Shown here: in pieces, positions 34,089 through 42,820 of the stretch
Layout of the letters: every line of letters begins with the position of its first letter
How positions within the stretch are numbered: position 1 is the stretch's first letter
Assembly: GCA_944387015.1 (NCBI GenBank)
Contig: CALXDH010000001.1
Location: 1-64,000 of the forward strand
Source: an uncultured Oscillospiraceae bacterium
GTDB lineage: Bacteria > Bacillota > Clostridia > Oscillospirales > Oscillospiraceae
Length of the DNA stretch: 64,000 nucleotides
Direction of reading: 5' to 3'
The notes under the pieces: model-generated
The model's input: only the letters and a program-made list of their open reading frames with translations
What the model was told of the DNA's origin: nothing
The model's database searches: none
Program-made: the position numbers and the translations under genes

Positions 34089-34971
34089 GGGAAGGATTAT
34101 CAAAGCCCTCAGCGGCTTCTACTATGTACAGACGGAGGAAGGCCTCTTAACTTGCCGTGCCCGAGGCAAGTTCCGCAAGGAGGGAATCTCCCCCCTGGTG
34201 GGGGATTGGGCGGAGGTCCGCCCCTTGGGCAACCAGGAGGGATTTGTGGAGGCCATTCTGCCCCGTCGGAACGCCTTTGACCGACCGGCGGTAGCCAATA
34301 TCGATCAGTTGGTGGTCATCGGTTCCAGCGCCATCCCCAAAACAGATCCCTTCCTCATTGACCGGGTGGCGTCCATCGCCGCGCTGAAGGGATGCGACGT
34401 CATCGTGGTGCTCAACAAATGCGACTTGGACAGCGCCGACAATCTCTATGACCTCTACCGGGCCGCTGGCTTCCAGACTCTGCGCGTGAGCGCAGAGACC
34501 AGGGAGGGAATCGAGGAGTTAAAGCCTCTGATCTCCGGAAAGCTATCTGCCTTTACAGGCAACTCCGGCGTAGGGAAATCCAGCATTTTGAATGCGCTGG
34601 ACCCCACGTTCCACATCCAGGTGGGAGAGGTCAGCACGGCCCTTGGCCGCGGACGGCACACCACCCGCCATGTGGAGCTCTATCGTCTGGACTGCGGGGC
34701 AGATGTGGTGGATTCCCCAGGCTTTTCCTCCTTCGAGACCGATGCGCTGAACCTGGAACTCAAGGCCCATCTGCCGGAGACCTTCCGGGAGTTTGTGCCG
34801 TATTTGGGCAAGTGCCGCTTTGTGGGATGCAGCCACACCAAGGAGGCAGGCTGCGCCGTACTGGAGGCCGTTCGCAGCGGTTCCATCCAGAAGAGCCGTC
34901 ATGAGAGCTATCTGCGGCTCTATGAAGAACTCAAGCCGCTGCAGGAGTGGCAGCAAAAAAGAAAGAAATAA
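34081..34971 (+). CDS. rsgA: Ribosome small-subunit GTPase RsgA
   Basis: Helps mature 30S subunits. 296 residues. N-terminal OB domain, then a circularly permuted GTPase: NKCD (112-115) precedes GNSGVGKS (160-167), the family hallmark. A zinc region CRFVGCSHTKEAGCAV follows. ATG 34081 is chosen over an in-frame TTG two codons earlier. A strong terminator follows at 34979. Confidence 0.96.
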   Translation: MAKGRIIKALSGFYYVQTEEGLLTCRARGKFRKEGISPLVGDWAEVRPLGNQEGFVEAILPRRNAFDRPAVANIDQLVVIGSSAIPKTDPFLIDRVASIAALKGCDVIVVLNKCDLDSADNLYDLYRAAGFQTLRVSAETREGIEELKPLISGKLSAFTGNSGVGKSSILNALDPTFHIQVGEVSTALGRGRHTTRHVELYRLDCGADVVDSPGFSSFETDALNLELKAHLPETFREFVPYLGKCRFVGCSHTKEAGCAVLEAVRSGSIQKSRHESYLRLYEELKPLQEWQQKRKK

Positions 34972-34978
34972 CCGCCGG

Positions 34979-35012
34979 CCGCCGGACACCCAAAGTGTCC
35001 GGCGGTTTTTTT
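34979..35012 (+). terminator. Intrinsic terminator after rsgA
   Basis: CCGCCGGACAC (34979-34989), loop CCAAA, GTGTCCGGCGG (34995-35005), then seven T. Confidence 0.94.
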
Positions 35013-35068
35013 CGCACGCCCGGACACCTAGGTGGATATACTGATACTGAGAAAGGGGTGTGTGCGGC

Positions 35069-35224
35069 ATGTTTCGAAGAGGCGGAAGCTGCTGGATGCT
35101 GGGCGTGTGCGCGGTGGCGTTGGGTGCTGGAATCCTGATCGCGGCAATCTTTCCGGTGGGCGCGCTGCTGTTTCTGGTGGCCTTTTTGCTGATCGCGTGC
35201 GGCTGCGCCTGCTGCAGACATTGA
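35069..35224 (+). CDS. 51-residue Cys-rich membrane peptide
   Basis: ATG 35069 has GAAAGGGGTG about 9 bp upstream. The peptide begins MFRRGGSC, has one long hydrophobic stretch (about 11-44) and ends CGCACCRH, with six Cys in 51 residues. It is directly before spoVM and shares its apparent transcript. A -10-like GATATACT at 35035-35042 (sigma-E consensus, 7 of 8) lies upstream, without a good -35. No family is recognised; the position suggests a spore-envelope protein (inference). Confidence 0.55.
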   Translation: MFRRGGSCWMLGVCAVALGAGILIAAIFPVGALLFLVAFLLIACGCACCRH

Positions 35225-35239
35225 GAAAGGGGCATTGCA

Positions 35240-35314
35240 ATGAATATTGTGGTTTGGAAATCTCCCAAGGCACTGCGGGGTATTTTGCGCAGACTTTTCA
35301 AAGTCCAGGAATAA
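35240..35314 (+). CDS. spoVM: SpoVM, 24-residue spore coat anchor peptide
   Basis: ATG 35240 has GAAAGGGG upstream. The peptide MNIVVWKSPKALRG... matches Bacillus SpoVM (26 residues) at K7, P9, K10, L12, G14, I15 and R17; Pro9 is the residue that lets the helix lie in the membrane and sense curvature. SpoVM marks the forespore membrane and recruits SpoIVA. Position supports it: in Bacillus spoVM follows prpC-prkC-rsgA, as here, and sipL is the next gene. At this length, automated gene finders would probably miss it. Confidence 0.85.
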   Translation: MNIVVWKSPKALRGILRRLFKVQE

Positions 35315-35375
35315 GCCCTGCCGGCGGTTCATACAGTAGAGCAGAACATGAACAGCCGGAAAGGAAGGGCGCAAG

Positions 35376-36917
35376 ATGGAACTGGAATTGAAAAAAGCAG
35401 GGTTCGACACCTATGAGATCGGTGGGGAGCTGACGCTGACCCAGGAAGAGACAGCGGAGACCATCGTCCCCGATTATTGCCCGGACATCGCCCGGATCAT
35501 TGAGACGGAAGGGCGGGTCTTTCTACATAGCCGGGAACTGCGGGACGGAAAGGCGGAGCTCTCCGGTACGGTCCGGGTGACGGTGCTGTATACACCGGAG
35601 GCGGAGGGCGGCATCCGCACCCTGGAATTCGCCATGCCCTTCACGGTGGAGAGCGAATCCAGAGCACTGCCGGACTGTACGGTGCTCATCGCTCAGACCC
35701 AGGCGGAGTTCCTGGAGACACGGATGCTCAATCCCCGTAAGATCTTCACCCATTGCAAACTGGTCAGCCGCCTTACCGGCTACCGGCGCTCCCCAGTGGT
35801 ATTTTGTACGGACACAGCGCCGGAGGATGAAACCCTATGCCTGGAAAAGCGGCAGGAGCGGCAGCGGGTATTTTTGCTGACCCACATCGCAGAGAAGGAC
35901 TTCACCTGTTCGGAGGAGCTGAATCTTTCCCCCGGCCGGGACGGCGCCGCCGAGCTTCTCACCAGCCAGGTCACCAGCTCCGTCACGGAGACCAAGCTGG
36001 TGGGCAGCAAGCTGATCCTCAAGGGCGTCTTTACGGTGAGCCTTCTCTACCGCACCGCGGACGGCCGCTGCTGCTCCAGCACCGGTGAGCTGCCCTTCTC
36101 CCAAATCCTGGAGGTGGAAGGTGCTGCCGAGGGCGCTGTGGCTTCGGTGATGCTGCAGCTTACCGGTACAGATCTGCAGATCGACGGGGGAGATCCGGAG
36201 GGGCGTCAGATCGCCGTAACACTGTATCTCCATGCCACGGCGCTGCTGCGGCAGGAGCAGGAGGTAACGCTGTTGAGCGATCTCTACTCCACTGCCTACG
36301 ACGTGGCCTACGACGCCGCTCCGTTGGCACTTACCGGGCTGTGGGAACCCATGACCCGCCGTCAGAACGTGCGGGAGGTGCTGGAGATCGGCGTGGTGGC
36401 GGATGCGCTCCTCTCACTGTCGGTGACCTGCGGCACGGTAAACGTCAGCCGGGAAGGGGAGTCGGTGGTGCTGCGGACCGGTGCCGCAGTACGAGCGCTG
36501 TATCTGGATGAGGGCGGCTCGCCGTTGGTGGCGGAGCGGACTGTGGAGGTCTCCTGCCAGCTAGAGCTGCCGGAGGAGTGTACTGTCTCCGCCCGGGCCA
36601 TCTGTGCCGACGAGATTCAGGGAAGCCTAACCGCCGGCGGCATCGAAGTGCGTTTCCCGGTGGACTTCCGGGCAGAGGCCGCCAGCCGATGCAAGCGAGT
36701 GTGCATCACCGCAGCCCGGGTGGATACGGAGCATCCCAAGGACCTCTCCGGGGCACCGTCCCTGGTGCTGCGGTGCCTGGGAAAGCAGGAAAACGCCTGG
36801 GATCTGGCAAAGCGCTACAACACCACCATCCCCGCCATTCTTGCTGCCAATCAGCTGGATGGAGAGGAGGCTCTGCCCCGGGACCAGCTGCTGCTGATTC
36901 CCCGGAAACGGGGCTGA
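35376..36917 (+). CDS. sipL: SipL, DUF3794/LysM spore coat morphogenesis protein
   Basis: 513 residues: repeated DUF3794 beta-rich domains (first with ETIVPDYCPDIARII near residue 30) and a C-terminal LysM domain (about 465-510, AWDLAKRYNTTIPAILAANQL). In Clostridioides difficile SipL binds SpoIVA and anchors the coat. GGAAGGG precedes ATG 35376. It is 61 bp after spoVM, probably in the same operon, and 2.8 kb from spoIVA. A terminator follows. Confidence 0.9.
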   Translation: MELELKKAGFDTYEIGGELTLTQEETAETIVPDYCPDIARIIETEGRVFLHSRELRDGKAELSGTVRVTVLYTPEAEGGIRTLEFAMPFTVESESRALPDCTVLIAQTQAEFLETRMLNPRKIFTHCKLVSRLTGYRRSPVVFCTDTAPEDETLCLEKRQERQRVFLLTHIAEKDFTCSEELNLSPGRDGAAELLTSQVTSSVTETKLVGSKLILKGVFTVSLLYRTADGRCCSSTGELPFSQILEVEGAAEGAVASVMLQLTGTDLQIDGGDPEGRQIAVTLYLHATALLRQEQEVTLLSDLYSTAYDVAYDAAPLALTGLWEPMTRRQNVREVLEIGVVADALLSLSVTCGTVNVSREGESVVLRTGAAVRALYLDEGGSPLVAERTVEVSCQLELPEECTVSARAICADEIQGSLTAGGIEVRFPVDFRAEAASRCKRVCITAARVDTEHPKDLSGAPSLVLRCLGKQENAWDLAKRYNTTIPAILAANQLDGEEALPRDQLLLIPRKRG

Positions 36918-36926
36918 AACCAAACA

Positions 36927-36967
36927 CGCCCGCGGGCCGTCGAAAACGGCCTGCGGGCGCTTCTTTG
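36927..36967 (+). terminator. Intrinsic terminator after sipL
   Basis: CGCCCGCGGGCCGT and ACGGCCTGCGGGCG form a 14-bp stem with one mismatch and a CGAAA loop, then CTTCTTTG. Confidence 0.85.
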
Positions 36968-37014
36968 TTCCGGAGATGAGACGGCAGGTGCCTGCGGCGG
37001 TCCTTGCTCCCGCA

Positions 37015-37047
37015 GAAAAAATACGGCCCTGCCTTTTGGCAGGGCCG
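37015..37047 (-). terminator. Intrinsic terminator of the ABC operon (minus)
   Basis: CGGCCCTGCC and GGCAGGGCCG (37024-37033 and 37038-37047) form a perfect 10-bp stem; on the minus strand a T-rich tail follows. Confidence 0.9.
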
Positions 37048-37063
37048 CACTGGCTGTAAGAAA

Positions 37064-37831
37064 TCAGTTTTCAGCGTAATGGGAGAGGAACTGCCGGGTA
37101 CGCTCCTCCCGAGGATGATCGATAACCTGGTGGGGATCGCCCTGTTCCACGATCACGCCGCCATCCATGAAGATTACCTGGTCCGCCACATCCCGGGCAA
37201 AGGCCATCTCATGGGTCACAATGATCATGGTGGTTTTCTGCTCCGCCAGGTTCCGGATCACCCGCAGCACTTCGCCGGTAAGCTCCGGATCCAAAGCGGA
37301 GGTGGGCTCGTCAAAGCAAAGAATGTCCGGGTGCAGCGCCAGGGCACGGGCAATAGCCACACGCTGCTGCTGACCGCCGGAGAGCTGATGCGGATAATGG
37401 CCCGCCCGGTCCGCCAGGCCCATCTGGGCCAGCAGTTCCCGGCCTGCGGCCTCGATTTCCTCTTTCGTTTCACCGCCCCGCTCCTTGGAAAGAAGCTCCC
37501 GGGCCAGCGTTACGTTCTGCAGGGCCGTATACTGGGGGAAGAGGTTGAAATTCTGGAACACCAGGCCAAAGTGGAGCCGCTTTTTGCGGATCTCATTTTC
37601 CAGCTGCGTCTTGGGATCCGCCGCGTCAAAGAGGGTCTCGCCCCGGACGGAGATGGAACCGCCGTCAGGCTTTTCCAGAAAATTCAGGCACCGCAGCAGC
37701 GTGGTCTTGCCGCTGCCGGAAGAGCCGATGATAGAGATAGCCTGCCCCTCTTCCAGGGTAAAGCTGATGTCATTGAGCACCTGGGTGGCACCGAAGTGCT
37801 TTTCAATGTGTTTGACTTCCAGAATGGACAT
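37064..37831 (-). CDS. Polar amino acid ABC transporter, ATPase
   Basis: 255 residues. Walker A GSSGSGKTT (36-44), signature LSGGQQQRVAIARAL, Walker B ILCFDEPTSALD, and the H-loop VTHEM. It belongs to the GlnQ/ArtP group and powers uptake of a polar amino acid. It is the last gene of the operon with the permease and binding protein, 12 bp after the permease. Confidence 0.93.
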   Translation of the reverse strand: MSILEVKHIEKHFGATQVLNDISFTLEEGQAISIIGSSGSGKTTLLRCLNFLEKPDGGSISVRGETLFDAADPKTQLENEIRKKRLHFGLVFQNFNLFPQYTALQNVTLARELLSKERGGETKEEIEAAGRELLAQMGLADRAGHYPHQLSGGQQQRVAIARALALHPDILCFDEPTSALDPELTGEVLRVIRNLAEQKTTMIIVTHEMAFARDVADQVIFMDGGVIVEQGDPHQVIDHPREERTRQFLSHYAEN

Positions 37832-37843
37832 TTCGGTGCCTCC

Positions 37844-38515
37844 TTAACGGAAATAGCTGAGCTTCTTCTCAACCCAGCCGAAGAGCAGCGTCAGTGCGCC
37901 GTTGAAGATCAGATAGTATACACCGGTGAAAAACAGCGGCCACAGCAGTCCCTTGTAGCCGTGGGAGCTTTTGAGGAATGCGTAGCCCGCCCAGATGACC
38001 TCCTGCAGGGAGATGATACGGGCAATGGAGGTATCCTTCACCAAGGTGATAATCTCGTTGGACATAGGGGGAACGATACGCTTAATCATTTGAAGCAGCG
38101 TTACCTTAAAGAAAATCTGGCTCCGGGTCATACCCAGCACCTCGCCAGCCTCCTGCTGTCCTACAGGAACGCCTTGGATACCGCCCCGGTAGATTTCGGA
38201 GAAGTAGCAAGCGTAGTTGATGATGAAGGCCACAGCGGAGGCCAGGAAGCGACCGCTCTCGCCGCTGGGCCACGGGCTTCCGCTTTCAAGCAGATACCCA
38301 GGGATGTAGAAGATGATGATGAGCTGGAGCATCAGCGGTGTGCCGCGGATGATCCAGACGACAGTCTTGGTCAGCCACCGAAGGGGGGTGAAATGGCTCA
38401 TGGAGCCAAAGGACACCACCAGTCCCAGGGGGATGGCGCCGATCAGTGTAACTGCAAAGAGCTTCAGAGTTTGGAGAAAGCCCTCATTCAGGGCTCCGAT
38501 GACGGTTGCAAACAT
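37844..38515 (-). CDS. Polar amino acid ABC transporter, permease
   Basis: 223 residues, five hydrophobic segments. The cytoplasmic EAA loop is visible as QQEAGEVLGMTRSQIFFKV, and RGTPLMLQLIIIFY is typical of the His/Glu/Gln/Arg group. A single permease gene implies a homodimer. It is separated from the upstream binding-protein gene by a strong hairpin (38553-38594). Confidence 0.93.
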   Translation of the reverse strand: MFATVIGALNEGFLQTLKLFAVTLIGAIPLGLVVSFGSMSHFTPLRWLTKTVVWIIRGTPLMLQLIIIFYIPGYLLESGSPWPSGESGRFLASAVAFIINYACYFSEIYRGGIQGVPVGQQEAGEVLGMTRSQIFFKVTLLQMIKRIVPPMSNEIITLVKDTSIARIISLQEVIWAGYAFLKSSHGYKGLLWPLFFTGVYYLIFNGALTLLFGWVEKKLSYFR

Positions 38516-38552
38516 GCTTTGGAACCTGCCTTTTCTCGTTCTTTCGACTGGG

Positions 38553-38594
38553 AAAAACCGCCCAAAAGCAGAGGACGATGCCTCTGCTTTTGGG
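38553..38594 (-). terminator. Intercistronic terminator/attenuator between binding protein and permease
   Basis: A perfect 14-bp stem CCCAAAAGCAGAGG / CCTCTGCTTTTGGG with a 6-base loop, then CGGTTTTT on the minus strand. It should let most transcripts stop after the binding-protein gene. Confidence 0.82.
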
Positions 38595-38620
38595 ATAAGT
38601 GTTTGAAATTTTTCAGACGT

Positions 38621-39460
38621 TTACTCCTGCACCAGAGCGTCCTGCACGCCGTAGGTCTCCGCCAGGGTCTGGATGGAGCCGTCGGCATACTTGCCGTCTA
38701 GGAACTCATTGAGGGCGGCGGCTAGGTCAGAACCCTTCCGGAAGCCCACACCGTACTCCTCGCTGGTGAGAGCCACAGTGGAGGTCAGATCGGCATAGCT
38801 GGTGCCCTCGCCGATCATGGCACCGGCCATGAGGGAGTCGATGATGGCGGCATCAGCGGTACCGGAGGCGACCTCCAGCAGCGCGGTAGCCTGGTCGGCG
38901 ACCTCGGTGTAGTTGTAGCCGTTGGCGGCGGCAATCTCGCAGCCGGCGGAGCCGATTTCCACGGCGAATGCCAGATCCGTCAGACTGTCCTCACTCTGAT
39001 ACTGGTCGGCTACAGCGGCGGGGACCACCACCACCTGCTGGTTGATAAGGTAGGGCTGGGAGCACTCCATGGCGCTGGTAACATCCTCGGTGAGGGTCAT
39101 GCCGTTCCAGACCACGTCAATGGTCTTGCCGTCCAGTTCCATGATCTTGCTGTCCCAGTCGATGATCTGGAACTGGGCCTCCACGCCCAGGCTCTCAGCA
39201 AACTCCTTGGCAAGGTCGGCGTCAAAGCCTACCCATTCACCGCTCTCGTTCTGATAGTCCATAGGCTCAAACTCCGTGATGCCTACCACCAGCGTGCCCT
39301 TATCCTGCACATAGGCCAGATCACTGGCCTCGGCGGTGTCGGTATTCTCCGCATCCGAATTGTCCGCATCACTCGTATCTTCCGCTGTATCGCCGCAGGC
39401 GGCCAGGGAGAACACCATCGCAAGCGCCATCAGCAGCGCCCAGATCTTCTTTGCTTTCAT
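38621..39460 (-). CDS. Amino acid-binding lipoprotein of the ABC transporter
   Basis: 279 residues. A lipoprotein signal with lipobox LAAC (Cys at about 22), a Ser/Asp/Thr linker, and a periplasmic-binding-protein type 3 domain (FEPMDYQNESGEWVGFDADLAKEFA). The ligand is a polar amino acid, not further resolvable. It is the first gene of the operon; a promoter is at 39512-39540 and the following hairpin favours its excess over the membrane parts. Confidence 0.92.
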   Translation of the reverse strand: MKAKKIWALLMALAMVFSLAACGDTAEDTSDADNSDAENTDTAEASDLAYVQDKGTLVVGITEFEPMDYQNESGEWVGFDADLAKEFAESLGVEAQFQIIDWDSKIMELDGKTIDVVWNGMTLTEDVTSAMECSQPYLINQQVVVVPAAVADQYQSEDSLTDLAFAVEIGSAGCEIAAANGYNYTEVADQATALLEVASGTADAAIIDSLMAGAMIGEGTSYADLTSTVALTSEEYGVGFRKGSDLAAALNEFLDGKYADGSIQTLAETYGVQDALVQE

Positions 39461-39511
39461 CGTTCATCCTCCAAATCCCGAAGCGGTGACCCGCTCGTTT
39501 AATTCATTAGC

Positions 39512-39540
39512 AGTTTACCATACTAAATCATCCCTGTAAA
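39512..39540 (-). promoter_or_regulatory. Sigma-A promoter of the ABC operon
   Basis: On the minus strand TTTACA (39540-39535), 17-bp spacer, TAAACT (39517-39512). Confidence 0.6.
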
Positions 39541-39615
39541 GATGCAAAACAAGACAAGAAGGCCCGTTGTTTTACTGCCTGTTTTTGTGCAACACGCCCA
39601 ATGGCAGACGGGCTG

Positions 39616-39644
39616 TCATACTTTCGGGGCCATGGACATAGAGA
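39616..39644 (+). promoter_or_regulatory. Possible sigma-E promoter of spoIVA
   Basis: TCATACT (39616-39622; 6 of 7 to a sigma-E -35), 14-bp spacer, CATAGAGA (39637-39644; 5 of 8). Alternatively CATACTTT (39617-39624) is itself a -10. Weak. Confidence 0.3.
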
Positions 39645-39682
39645 TGGAACATGACTATGGAGCGGAAAAAGGACGGGATGCT

Positions 39683-41158
39683 ATGAATACCAGTATCTAT
39701 CAGAATATTGCCACCCGCACCGCCGGAGACATCTATATCGGCGTGGTGGGACCGGTGCGGACAGGCAAGTCCACTTTTATCAAACGGTTCATGGAGACCC
39801 AGGTGATCCCCAACATCGAAAATGTGTACCGGAAGGAACGGGCCCGGGATGAACTGCCCCAGAGCGGGTCCGGCCGGACCATCATGACTGCCGAGCCCAA
39901 GTTCGTTCCCGAAGAGGCGGCCCAGATCCAGCTGCCGGACGGCGCCGCTTTTTCTGTGCGGCTGATCGACTGCGTGGGGTACATGGTGCCGGGGGCCATC
40001 GGCCAGTACGAAGACGACGCCCCCCGGATGGTCACCACCCCCTGGTTCGACCACGAGATCCCCATGACCGAGGCGGCGGAGATCGGCACCCGGAAGGTCA
40101 TCACGGAGCACTCCACCATCGGCATCGTCATCACCACCGACGGCACCATCTCCGACATCCCCCGGGAGGACTATCTGGAGGCAGAGGAACGGGTGATCCG
40201 GGAGCTGCAGGAGCTGGGAAAGCCCTTCATCGTCCTGCTTAACTCTGCCGAGCCCCGCAGTGACCGGGCCCAGGCCATCGCCCGGGATGTGACCTCTCGC
40301 TACGAGGTCCGCTGCATGCCGGTAAACTGCCTGGAACTGGGAGAAGAGGACGTAACAGAGATCCTCAAGGCAGTGCTCTATGAATTCCCCATGCAGGAGT
40401 TGGATCTCTATCTGCCGCCCTGGGTAGACGCGCTGCCCGCCGAACATCCCATCAAGGCGGGACTCTACGACGCCGTGCGACAGGGAACAGGCCAACTCCG
40501 CCACATCCGGGAGGTGGAAGGCGTCATCGCGGCGCTGGGGGCCAGTGAAAATATCAGCGAGGCCAAGATCACTTCCATTGACCTGGGCACCGGCGTGGCT
40601 GCCGCTCGGCTGGGTCTGCCGCGGGAACTGTTCTACAAGACCCTCTCCGAACAGTCCGGCTTCGATGTCTCCGACGATGGGGATCTGATGAGCCTTCTGA
40701 CCAAGCTGGCGGCGGTGAAGTCGGAATACGACAAGGTGGCTGGTGCCCTGAAGGACGTGCGGGAGACCGGGTACGGCATCGTGGTCCCCGGCATCGACGA
40801 ACTGAAGCTGGAAGAGCCGGAGATCATGAAGCAGGGAGGCCGGTATGGCGTGCGCCTCAAGGCCAGTGCCCCCAGCATCCACATGATCCGGGCGGACATC
40901 GAGACCGCCGTCTCGCCCATCGTGGGCAATGAGAAGCAGTCTGAAGACATGGTCAACTACCTGCTCCAGGAATTCGAGGGAGATACCAGCAAGATCTGGC
41001 AGTCTAACATCTTCGGACGCAGTTTTCACGAATTGGTCAACGAGGACCTGCAGGCCAAGCTCAAGCGCATGCCGGAAGATGCCCGGAAAAAGCTGCAGGA
41101 GACCTTGACCCGCATCATCAACGAGGGCAGCGGGGGACTGATCTGCATCATCTTATAA
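39683..41158 (+). CDS. spoIVA: Stage IV sporulation protein A
   Basis: 491 residues, the family length. A Walker A motif GPVRTGKS (23-30) and a TRAFAC-like GTPase fold; SpoIVA hydrolyses ATP and polymerises into the coat base layer on SpoVM. C-terminal FGRSFHELVNEDLQAKL is conserved. I start at ATG 39683, after AAAGGACGGG; the 47 extra codons upstream of it are not family-like. It is a solo gene 2.8 kb from sipL and 4.4 kb from spoVM, its known partners. Confidence 0.96.
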   Translation: MNTSIYQNIATRTAGDIYIGVVGPVRTGKSTFIKRFMETQVIPNIENVYRKERARDELPQSGSGRTIMTAEPKFVPEEAAQIQLPDGAAFSVRLIDCVGYMVPGAIGQYEDDAPRMVTTPWFDHEIPMTEAAEIGTRKVITEHSTIGIVITTDGTISDIPREDYLEAEERVIRELQELGKPFIVLLNSAEPRSDRAQAIARDVTSRYEVRCMPVNCLELGEEDVTEILKAVLYEFPMQELDLYLPPWVDALPAEHPIKAGLYDAVRQGTGQLRHIREVEGVIAALGASENISEAKITSIDLGTGVAAARLGLPRELFYKTLSEQSGFDVSDDGDLMSLLTKLAAVKSEYDKVAGALKDVRETGYGIVVPGIDELKLEEPEIMKQGGRYGVRLKASAPSIHMIRADIETAVSPIVGNEKQSEDMVNYLLQEFEGDTSKIWQSNIFGRSFHELVNEDLQAKLKRMPEDARKKLQETLTRIINEGSGGLICIIL

Positions 41159-41177
41159 AATGATAAGAGTTGAACCG

Positions 41178-41215
41178 GGGAGAGGCGCTGAGAAATACGC
41201 AGCGCCTCTCCCATT
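41178..41215 (+). terminator. Hairpin after spoIVA, weak T tail
   Basis: GGGAGAGGCGCTG and CAGCGCCTCTCCC (41178-41190, 41200-41212) form a perfect 13-bp stem, then ATTTG. Confidence 0.7.
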
Positions 41216-41280
41216 TGCGTTCATATTTCAGAGGACTTGATCTAATTGCCTTTTTTCAGCTGTTGTAAAGTGATATTCCA

Positions 41281-41811
41281 TCACAGAGCTGTTCCGTGCT
41301 TCGGGACATAGAGATGAGAAAGATCCGCCCCCTCCAGCGTCAGCAGGAATCTTTTTTTCTCCACGCCGCCGGCATAGCCCGTCAGGCTCCCGTCCGCCCC
41401 CACGCAGCGGTGGCAGGGGATGAGGATGGAGATGGGGTTGTGGCCCACCGCGCCGCCCACCGCCTGGGGAGCGGCGGAGATTCCACGTTGGCGCAGCCGC
41501 CTGGCCAGTGCGCCGTAGGTGGTAGTCTCACCGTAGGGAATCTCCAGCAGCAGCTGCCAGACCGCCTGACGGAAGTCGCTGCCCACCGGGGCCAAAGGCG
41601 GCAAGGCAGGAAGGAGACGCCTCGCAAAATAAGCATCCAGCCATGATGCTGCCTGACGGAATACCGGCAGGTCATCCCGCCGGAGGGCATCCGACGGCAG
41701 GGTGGCGGCAAAGTATTTCTGCCCCGGCAGCCAGAGCCCAGTCAGTGCCTCTTCACTGCCCGCCAGGGTCAACGTCCCCAACGGGGAGTCGTAATTGGTC
41801 CATGCGTACAT
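41281..41811 (-). CDS. ogt: Methylated-DNA--protein-cysteine methyltransferase
   Basis: Repairs O6-methylguanine by transferring the methyl to its own Cys. 176 residues. Acceptor C133 in ILIPCHRCVG; the helix FRQAVWQLLLEIPYGETTTYG is typical. I start at the Met (41811) preceded by AAGGAGCGCAAGG; the frame upstream is open but not family-like. Confidence 0.94.
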   Translation of the reverse strand: MYAWTNYDSPLGTLTLAGSEEALTGLWLPGQKYFAATLPSDALRRDDLPVFRQAASWLDAYFARRLLPALPPLAPVGSDFRQAVWQLLLEIPYGETTTYGALARRLRQRGISAAPQAVGGAVGHNPISILIPCHRCVGADGSLTGYAGGVEKKRFLLTLEGADLSHLYVPKHGTAL

Positions 41812-42029
41812 CCTTGCGCTCCTTTCCGTCTGTACGGTCCCGGAAATACCCTGCGGGGCAAAGGATGCCGCCGCGCTTCGGCCCGGGTCCGCAAGAGCCG
41901 ACCTCATTCTACCATAGATTCCCGCCCTGCCGCAACCATGGATTGGGATATGATTCCGCCCCTTGCAAGCCGAGGCGGAGCGTGATACCATGGAACGGTA
42001 AAACAATCCGCTGAAAGGGGAATTTTCAT

Positions 42030-42800
42030 ATGCTGCTTGCCATTGACGTAGGCAACTCCAATACTTCCGTGGGGCTTTTCGACCGGGACAAGAAGCTATG
42101 CTTCCTGGCGTCCTTGGATACCGACAGCCGGAAAACCGCCGATCAGATCTCTATCGATCTGATGAACCTTTTCACCCTCTATCGCTATCGCTTCTCCGAT
42201 GTCACCGGTGCCATCTTGTGCAGTGTGGTGCCGCCGCTGAACTTCATGATGGAAAAGGCCCTGACCCGCCTGCTGGGAAAGCCACCCATGGTGGTAGGCC
42301 CCGGCGTCAAGACCGGGCTGAACATCCGTTTGGCGGTCCAGAGCCAGGTGGGTGCGGACATCGTTGCAGACGCCGTGGCTGCGCTGGAGAAGTTCCATCC
42401 GCCCATTATCACCATCGATATGGGAACTGCCACTACCGTGGGCGTCATTTCGGAGGGCCGCAATTATGAGGGCGGCCTGCTGCTGCCGGGGGTCAACGTG
42501 TCTCTGGACGCTTTGAGCCACCGGACAGCTCAACTCCCGGCCATCTCTCTTCAGCACCCTAAGACCCTTATCGGAAAAACCACCGAGGACTGCATGCGCT
42601 CCGGCATCGTCTACGGCACCGCCGGTATGCTGGACGGGATCATCGACCGCATCCGGGAGCAGTTCGGCGGACAGGACATCAGCGTGGTGGCCACCGGCGG
42701 CAACGCCCCGGTGATCGTCAAATACTGCCGGAATAAAATCGTCTATGACAAGTATTTGCTGATGGACGGCCTCTGGGCCATTTACCAGAAGAACAAATGA
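42030..42800 (+). CDS. coaX: Type III pantothenate kinase
   Basis: First step of CoA synthesis. 256 residues. ATP motif LAIDVGNSNTSVGLF at the N-terminus, IITIDMGTATTVGVI in the middle (second phosphate motif) and VVATGGNAPV near the end. GAAAGGGGAA precedes ATG 42030. Confidence 0.96.
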   Translation: MLLAIDVGNSNTSVGLFDRDKKLCFLASLDTDSRKTADQISIDLMNLFTLYRYRFSDVTGAILCSVVPPLNFMMEKALTRLLGKPPMVVGPGVKTGLNIRLAVQSQVGADIVADAVAALEKFHPPIITIDMGTATTVGVISEGRNYEGGLLLPGVNVSLDALSHRTAQLPAISLQHPKTLIGKTTEDCMRSGIVYGTAGMLDGIIDRIREQFGGQDISVVATGGNAPVIVKYCRNKIVYDKYLLMDGLWAIYQKNK

Positions 42801-42820
42801 CTGCCGCAGCACAGCAGCAG

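Noticed and set aside
37004-38701. 565-codon plus-strand frame over the ABC transporter genes
   Set aside because: The minus strand carries clear ABC ATPase and permease motifs.
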